Below, piece after piece: positions 58,823-64,000 of a stretch of 64,000 nt of DNA; within the stretch, counting starts at the first letter, position 1; each line of letters opens with the position of its first letter. The notes under the pieces were generated by a model, which was not told the DNA's origin, searched no databases, and saw nothing but the letters and a program-made list of their open reading frames with translations. The DNA is from RUG100 sp034927505 (GTDB lineage: Bacteria > Bacillota > Clostridia > Peptostreptococcales > Anaerovoracaceae), in NCBI GenBank assembly GCA_034927505.1, contig JAYFPY010000004.1, forward strand, positions 1 through 64,000. The letters run 5' to 3'. The position numbers were made by a program, and so were the translations under genes.

Positions 58823-60594
58823 TTTCTTACCTCCCCGATGGCATCGAACGGACATATCTGTGTGCAGACATTACAGCCTGTACAGGATGTCTTGTCGATG
58901 TGAACAGATCCCTTCGTGCTGTATATGGCAGGACATCCGCAGTCAACGCACAGTTTGCAGTTCCGGCATTTTTCCTGATCAACTTCGCATTTTTTCGGCG
59001 AAAGATCGAAATCGTCTTTGTCCTGCTGTGAAAACTTTTTCAGGATGCACGGCCATTTTGTAATGATGACTGTAGGCTCGTCTTTTCCCAGAGCTTCGTC
59101 CAGCGCCTTGTCCACTTCATCCAGTTTGTTCGGATCCACGATATATACGTTTTCCTTTTTCATACCGATCGCAAGACACAATGCAGGAATATCTACTTCC
59201 GGCGCCGGCTCGCCCATGAGAGTATATCCGGTTCCCGGGTTCTGCTGATGTCCGGTCATGCCGGTGATCCTGTTGTCCAGTATGACGGACACATTGGTTC
59301 CTCCATTGTATACCTCGTCGATCAGACTTGTGATGCCGCTGTGGAAGAACGTCGAATCGCCTATTACCGATACAACTTTTGTATCCATGCCTGCCCGGTC
59401 AAGAGCTATGCTGGCTCCGTGCCCGGTACTGATGCTGCCGCCCATGCAAAAGCATGTATCTATGGCGTTGAGAGGAGGCGCCGATCCCAGTGTATAGCAT
59501 CCGATGTCTCCGGTGATCATTACATTTTTTTTCTTGCTCAGCGTATAGAAAAATCCTCTGTGAGGGCATCCGGCACAAAGTGTAGGCGGCCGGACCACTG
59601 CTTCTTTTTCTGATTTCATAGTCTCTGCATTCTTTCCGAATACTGCAGATTTCACTATATCTGTATTCAGTTCATCGTATTTGGGGATCACATCTTTTCC
59701 GATGCATTCGATCCCCGCCATTTTCAAATGGTTTTCGATGTACGGATCCATTTCCTCGACTACGTATACCTTGTCCACTTTGGCAGCGAATTCCTTCAGC
59801 AGAGCTGTCGGCATAGGGAATGTCATTCCCAGCTTCAGATAGGAAGCATCTTCTCCGAAGGCCTCCCTTGCGTACTGATAAGCGATGCCGCTGGTGATTA
59901 CGCCGACTTTCGTCCCGTTGTATTCCGGCCTGTTTATTTCAGCGGTGCATGCATACTGTTCCATGGCTGTCAGTCTGTTTTCCAGTTCAGCACGCATTAC
60001 TTTACCGTTAGCCGGAGTGGCTACGAATTTCTTGATATTCTTTTTATATGGCACAGCTGCTTTCTCGGTACGCTCGCCCAGTTCCACCAGGCTCTTTGAG
60101 TGACAGACCCTGGTGGTCATCCTCATGAGAACCGGCGTATCGAATTTCTCCGACAGTTCCAGCCCCAGCTTCATGAAATCCTTGGACTCCTGGCTGTCAG
60201 CCGGCTCCAGCATGAGCAGCCTGGCCGCTGTTGCATAGTTTCTGTTGTCCTGTTCGTTCTGAGAACTGTGCATCCCCGGGTCGTCCGCCGAAACCAGCAC
60301 CAGACCTCCCGTAACTCCCGTGTAAGCAAAAGTGAACAGCGGGTCCGCCGCTACATTCACTCCCACGTGCTTCATCGTGGCAACAGATCTGACTCCCGCC
60401 ACCGACGCTCCGATAGCTGCTTCCAGGGCCACCTTTTCATTGGGCGCCCACTCGCAGTAGAGATCGCCCTTGTACTGCACCATATTTTCCAGGATCTCCG
60501 TACTCGGAGTCCCCGGATAAGCGCTGGCAAATGCCATTCCGCCTTCCCAGGCGCCTCGCGCTGCCGCTTCATTTCCCGACATTATTGTCTTCAT
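58819..60594 (-). CDS. iorA: Indolepyruvate:ferredoxin oxidoreductase alpha subunit
   Basis: A 591-residue alpha subunit. The pyrimidine-binding part starts MSGNEAAARGAWEGG and FASAYPGTPSTEIL. The TPP-binding part has GDIGCYTLGSAPPL and GDSTFFHSGITSLID with the DNRITGMTGHQQNPG motif. The C-terminus has CRNCKLCVDCGCPAI and CTGCNVCTQICPFDAI, two 4Fe-4S clusters. It oxidises indolepyruvate and related aryl pyruvates. The start at 60594 follows AGGAGG. Confidence 0.95.
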   Translation of the reverse strand: MKTIMSGNEAAARGAWEGGMAFASAYPGTPSTEILENMVQYKGDLYCEWAPNEKVALEAAIGASVAGVRSVATMKHVGVNVAADPLFTFAYTGVTGGLVLVSADDPGMHSSQNEQDNRNYATAARLLMLEPADSQESKDFMKLGLELSEKFDTPVLMRMTTRVCHSKSLVELGERTEKAAVPYKKNIKKFVATPANGKVMRAELENRLTAMEQYACTAEINRPEYNGTKVGVITSGIAYQYAREAFGEDASYLKLGMTFPMPTALLKEFAAKVDKVYVVEEMDPYIENHLKMAGIECIGKDVIPKYDELNTDIVKSAVFGKNAETMKSEKEAVVRPPTLCAGCPHRGFFYTLSKKKNVMITGDIGCYTLGSAPPLNAIDTCFCMGGSISTGHGASIALDRAGMDTKVVSVIGDSTFFHSGITSLIDEVYNGGTNVSVILDNRITGMTGHQQNPGTGYTLMGEPAPEVDIPALCLAIGMKKENVYIVDPNKLDEVDKALDEALGKDEPTVIITKWPCILKKFSQQDKDDFDLSPKKCEVDQEKCRNCKLCVDCGCPAIYSTKGSVHIDKTSCTGCNVCTQICPFDAIGEVRK

Positions 60595-60694
60595 TCTTGT
60601 TATCCTCCTGTAAACCGGTCTTACAGCCTCTTTTTTCAGCCTTTGCCGGTGATTTTTTACATACATCGCGATTATATCATAAACGGCCGGTTTT

Positions 60695-61093
60695 CTAAAG
60701 GTGTGAGTTGTATCCGTTTATCATATCGTCAAACGACGTCACTTCTACTTTGGGATCGTTCTGAGCAATTTTTTTGACTTCGTCAGTAAAGCCTGTTTTT
60801 GCAAAAAAATGTAGATATTTATTCTTTTGATCAAACATCTCTGCCTGCTCCTGCAGATCTTTTCAAATACGGCTCCCATAAAATCGTTTAGCTGTGGCCT
60901 GACATTTTTCTTATAGACTGTTTCACCGAGACCTCTTGAAATGCTGCTCACATTAGGCAGTACAAAACGGTACCAGAATACAAATATTGAATCCTCCAGT
61001 GAATAGATCGTCTTTCGGCTTTTTTCCGATTCCATGCTTGGCACTTCTTTTTTTATCACGCCCAGCGACATAAGAGTTTTGATTTGATTTGTA
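60695..61093 (-). pseudogene. Remnant of a DUF234-type AAA ATPase, C-terminal part
   Basis: A reading frame has LMSLGVIKKEVP, then FVFWYRFVLPNVSSI and LNDFMGAVFEKIC, typical of the C-terminal domain of archaeal-type DUF234 ATPases. It then changes frame near 60850, after which KYLHFFAKTGFTDEVKKIA and VEVTSFDDM continue the family's C-terminus to TAG at 60697-60695. About 70 residues of the normal domain are missing and the ATPase half is absent, so it is a relic. Confidence 0.7.
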
Positions 61094-61307
61094 CAGGCCA
61101 TTCCTGTTTACGGCTATCGCTTTCTCTGACTATCTCATCCAGGAACTCGAGCACATCTTTGACGATGTTGACACCTACGGTATCAAGTGCCTTTTTTGTC
61201 TCAATGATAAATTGAGATATGTCTTGCTTTTCTTCAATAATTCTTTTTAAATTATTATTGGTTTCGGTAGTGATAATTTCTGTAATAAACGGTATAATGT
61301 TATTCAT
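61090..61307 (-). pseudogene. Truncated ISLre2-family transposase, N-terminal part
   Basis: The first about 72 residues (MNNIIPFITEIITTETNNN, DISQFIIETKKALDTVGV and VKDVLEFLDEIV) look like the N-terminus of ISLre2-family transposases. The frame then runs into the ATPase remnant at about 61085-61095 and stops. The whole catalytic region is missing. A ribosome site GGAGTGCTCTT precedes the ATG. AT-rich sequence upstream (61310-61420) may hold one end of the element. Confidence 0.65.
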
Positions 61308-61423
61308 AAGAGCACTCCTTTTTTAATATATTTATATTAGTAACTAAATTCTATCATAAAAGTTGTTGCTCTTATTTTTTATTTTTCTTTTTCCCCACTG
61401 TAACTTTACACTAAGGTCTCCCC

Positions 61424-61453
61424 TATAAAAAGAACGCCGGTTTCCCGGCGTTC
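61424..61453 (-). terminator. Terminator of prmC
   Basis: GAACGCCGG (61432-61440) pairs perfectly with CCGGCGTTC (61445-61453). On the minus strand the stem is followed by TTTTTATA. It lies 14 nt after the prmC stop and ends the rho-DUF1385-prmC transcript. Confidence 0.85.
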
Positions 61454-61466
61454 GCATTTTCAAAGA

Positions 61467-62327
61467 TCATTTTCTCTTGCCGATCAGTCTGGCCGACACA
61501 GCTCTGTCGTTTCCTGCCAGATCCTTTGTCGTCTGCACATCGCAAAATTTCTCTGTATCCATTATCAGCTGTTCCACTTCACTGCTCTGATCGTTCCCGA
61601 TCTCCAGGACCAAAAGGCCGTCCTTTTTCAAATGATCCGGCGCCAGTCCTATTATCGGTCTGTAAAAATCAAGACCGTCTGTGCCTCCGTCCAAGGCAGC
61701 GGCAGGTTCATGATCTTTCACCTCCGGCATCAGCGTCGGTATGATATCGCTCCTTATATACGGCGGATTGGACACAATCATATTATACTTTTTCTTCTTG
61801 ATGGGTCCGTACAGATCTCCCTGTTTTATATCCATCTTTACGCCCCATGCAGTTGCATTCTTTTCTGTAAGAGCCACCGCCTCAGGGCTGACATCCACAG
61901 CCGTTACCTTTGTCTTGGGTATCCTGTGAGCCAGCGATATGCCGATCACGCCGCTTCCGCAGCAGAGATCCAGGATCGTGTCGCCCTTTTTCTCTCTGAA
62001 CAGTTTTTCTGCAGTTTCAACTACCACTTCTGTATCCATTCTAGGCACCAGCACTTTTGGATCCACATCGAATTTCATGCCCATGAATTCCTGTTCGCCG
62101 GTCAGATGCTGCAGCGGTATCCGGCTGCATCTCTTTGCAACTACGTCAAAATACATTTCTGCAGTTCTGTCATCAGTGGGTTCGCCCCATTCGAGAAAAA
62201 ACTTTGAACGCTCTATTCTTTTGAGCCAGCAGTACAGTGCTTCTGCTTCTGTTTTATGTTCTTCGATACCGGCTTCTGTCAATTGCCGGTCTGCCATTTT
62301 AACGATGTCTGATACTAATAAACTCAT
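61467..62327 (-). CDS. prmC: Peptide chain release factor N5-glutamine methyltransferase
   Basis: A 286-residue methyltransferase that modifies the GGQ glutamine of release factors. The SAM site has ILDLCCGSGVIGISLA, and VSNPPYI is the NPPY catalytic motif. It is followed by a strong terminator. prfA, its usual neighbour, is absent from the window. It overlaps the DUF1385 gene by 4 nt. Confidence 0.94.
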   Translation of the reverse strand: MSLLVSDIVKMADRQLTEAGIEEHKTEAEALYCWLKRIERSKFFLEWGEPTDDRTAEMYFDVVAKRCSRIPLQHLTGEQEFMGMKFDVDPKVLVPRMDTEVVVETAEKLFREKKGDTILDLCCGSGVIGISLAHRIPKTKVTAVDVSPEAVALTEKNATAWGVKMDIKQGDLYGPIKKKKYNMIVSNPPYIRSDIIPTLMPEVKDHEPAAALDGGTDGLDFYRPIIGLAPDHLKKDGLLVLEIGNDQSSEVEQLIMDTEKFCDVQTTKDLAGNDRAVSARLIGKRK

Positions 62328-63334
62328 TCTTCTTTCTCTTTTCTTTTTATGATTCTTCCTTTGCCGTCACATATCCCTTCGCCGTAGTCGCCTTCTTCTG
62401 CCAGCACTGCTTCCATAGCTGCAATGGCTACTTCCAGCTGTTTGTCGTCCGGCGTGGCCGTCGTCAGCTTTTGCAGGTAGAGTCCCGGCATGCTGAGCAC
62501 TTTGACGAACCAGTTGTCCGTGCTGCCCGCCCATCTGAGAAGCTCATATGACAGTCCTGCTATCACAGGGATCAGCAGCAGTCTGGACACGATCCTCCAG
62601 ACCAGGTTCGGCCATCCCAAAAGGGAAAACAGGATCAGTGAGATCACCATTACAAACATGAGAAAACTGGTCCCGCATCTCGGGTGGAGTGTATAGAAAG
62701 TCTGACAGTTCTCCGGTGTCAGCTCCAGTCCGTTTTCATAACAGTGTATGCATTTATGCTCTGCGCCATGGAATTGAAATACTCTCTTTATATCCGGCAT
62801 CTTTGAAATCAGCACTATGTATAAGATAAACAGCACGATCCTCAGTATACCTTCGAACAGATTCAGTACAACTCCGTTGTGTGTAACATTTTTCATCAGG
62901 CTGGTCAGCGCCGTCGGTCCTATTATGAATATGCCTACAGTAAATAATATCGCAAACACTACCGACATGTAAAGCATAATATTCCATGCGCCTTTTTTTC
63001 CGAATTTTTTTTCCAGCCATAGAGTGAATTTATCATCCTCGTATTCCTCTGCGCCTTCTCCTTCATAGCTTTCCAGGACATCCGCCGAGTACATCAGTGT
63101 TTTGGTACCCTGCACCAGGCTGGCGACAAATACGAAGACGCCCCTGATGAGAGGGATCTTTGCTATCCGGCTGGTCTTTGGATTGGATTCGGTCTTAATG
63201 TGGAGGCTGTCATCGGGAAGCCTGAGAGCAACCGACGTTCTTTCGGCCCCTTTCATCATTATTCCCTCGAGCACCGCCTGTCCTCCGACCTTTGTCGGGC
63301 AGGCATCTTTTATAAATATTTTTTTCAGATCCAT
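62324..63334 (-). CDS. DUF1385 membrane protein (YqhQ type)
   Basis: A 336-residue membrane protein of the DUF1385/YqhQ family. It opens with VGGQAVLEGIMMKG and has FQFHGAEHKCIHCYENG and HPRCGTSFLMFVM, the family's conserved His/Cys motifs between TM helices. Function unknown, but it is conserved beside prmC, prfA and rho in Firmicutes. It is 19 nt downstream of rho. Confidence 0.9.
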   Translation of the reverse strand: MDLKKIFIKDACPTKVGGQAVLEGIMMKGAERTSVALRLPDDSLHIKTESNPKTSRIAKIPLIRGVFVFVASLVQGTKTLMYSADVLESYEGEGAEEYEDDKFTLWLEKKFGKKGAWNIMLYMSVVFAILFTVGIFIIGPTALTSLMKNVTHNGVVLNLFEGILRIVLFILYIVLISKMPDIKRVFQFHGAEHKCIHCYENGLELTPENCQTFYTLHPRCGTSFLMFVMVISLILFSLLGWPNLVWRIVSRLLLIPVIAGLSYELLRWAGSTDNWFVKVLSMPGLYLQKLTTATPDDKQLEVAIAAMEAVLAEEGDYGEGICDGKGRIIKRKEKEE

Positions 63335-63353
63335 TTCACATCCTCGTGCTGTT

Positions 63354-64000
63354 CTACAATTTGATCTTCTTTATTATCTGCACGAATTCCTTATTGTTTC
63401 TCGTATGCGACAGATTATCGATTATCATTTCCGTAACTTCCTGATTGTCTTCATTTCCAAGAGCTCGTCGCATATACCAGATTGCTTCCATTTCATCCTG
63501 ATCCATCAGCAGATCCTCACGCCTTGTACCTGACATATTCAGATCCAGTGCCGGGAATATCCTCTTTTCCGACAGCTTTCTGTCCAGATGCAGTTCCATA
63601 TTTCCCGTGCCCTTGAATTCCTCAAAGATCACATCGTCCATCCTGCTGCCCGTCTCAACCAGCGCTGTAGCCAGTATGGTAATGCTGCCGCCTTCTTCCA
63701 TGTTTCGGGCCGCACCGAAGAATTTTTTCGGTTTGTAAAGAGCCGCCGGATCCAGTCCCCCTGACAAAGTCCTTCCCGAAGGAGGCACCGTCAGGTTGTA
63801 AGCTCTTGCCAGCCTTGTAATACTGTCCAGCAGTATCACCACATCTTTTCCGTGCTCCACCAGTCTTTTTGCTCTTGCCAGCACCATCTCTGCAACCTTT
63901 GCATGATGCTGCGGCTGTTCATCAAACGTGGAATATATTACATCGCCGTGATGAAGAGATCTCTTCATGTCAGTGACTTCCTCCGGTCTTTCATCGACCA
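63354..64000 (-). CDS. rho: Transcription termination factor Rho (C-terminal part)
   Basis: The last about 215 residues of Rho, cut by the window edge. It carries DVVILLDSITRLARAYN (Walker B), the Q-loop/R-loop region PPSGRTLSGGLDPAAL and ATALVETGSRMDDVIFEEFKGTGNMEL, all diagnostic. Rho is an RNA-dependent ATPase that stops transcription. The N-terminal RNA-binding domain lies outside. The rpmE gene often found next to rho is not here. Confidence 0.97.
   Translation of the reverse strand, partial: VDERPEEVTDMKRSLHHGDVIYSTFDEQPQHHAKVAEMVLARAKRLVEHGKDVVILLDSITRLARAYNLTVPPSGRTLSGGLDPAALYKPKKFFGAARNMEEGGSITILATALVETGSRMDDVIFEEFKGTGNMELHLDRKLSEKRIFPALDLNMSGTRREDLLMDQDEMEAIWYMRRALGNEDNQEVTEMIIDNLSHTRNNKEFVQIIKKIKL

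Overview
The window is a 64 kb piece of a low-to-mid GC anaerobic bacterial chromosome. A Clostridia-class Firmicute is most likely, possibly of the Anaerovoracaceae type; this lineage is inferred, not proven. The reasons are strong AGGAGG ribosome sites, a complete bacterial V/A-type ATPase, indolepyruvate:ferredoxin oxidoreductase, ECF transporters, secreted proteins with Lys-rich FN3 tails, and ISLre2 and large-serine-recombinase relics. There are no rRNA or tRNA genes and no CRISPR array.

Region 1 (1-16.4 kb) is a phosphorus locus. After the tail of a serine recombinase come a response regulator and a 2-aminoethylphosphonate (AEP) operon (hydantoinase-like ATPase, phosphonatase PhnX, an OPA-family transporter, PhnW, and a PbfA-like class III PLP enzyme). 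Then come a membrane sensor kinase, a second OPA transporter, and pstSCAB-phoU. A TTAACA-N5-TTAACA Pho-type box precedes pstS, and other 11-bp-period direct repeats precede the regulator, phnX and the hydantoinase-like gene.

Region 2 (16.4-25.1 kb) encodes a nine-gene V-type ATPase. Its K subunit carries the residues that bind Na+ in Enterococcus hirae NtpK. An iron-sulfur aldo/keto reductase and a GIY-YIG protein follow, separated by duplicated hairpins.

Region 3 (27-47 kb) is the most unusual part: about 20 kb of same-strand genes that look like one surface-capture and import system. It has an ECF transporter (S component, two ATPases, and a T component fused to an extracellular purple-acid-phosphatase-like enzyme) and an ExbB-like channel with a DUF2149/ExbD-like partner. 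It also has a Crp/Fnr-family regulator and eight secreted or membrane-anchored proteins built on one recurrent domain resembling the molybdopterin-oxidoreductase (sulfite oxidase) core but without an obvious cofactor cysteine. Two matching palindromes sit exactly 20 nt upstream of TATAAT boxes, before the regulator gene and before the giant surface protein. A THEP1-like NTPase, a DUF364-type metal-chelation protein and a MobB-like protein with a Cys cluster lie next door, which hints at a metal or metal-cofactor ligand. The substrate is unknown.

Region 4 (49.5-64 kb) is mainly housekeeping and amino-acid catabolism: a pair of paralogous membrane proteins with a divergent ArsR regulator, an HD hydrolase, RlmH, a WalJ-like MBL hydrolase, RNase HI, an EFR1 ferredoxin, an AlkD-like protein and a DUF218 protein. 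Next comes an iorAB-aminotransferase-OFA transporter operon, probably for aromatic amino-acid oxidation. The end holds a degraded ISLre2/ATPase relic, prmC, a DUF1385 membrane protein and the C-terminal part of Rho.
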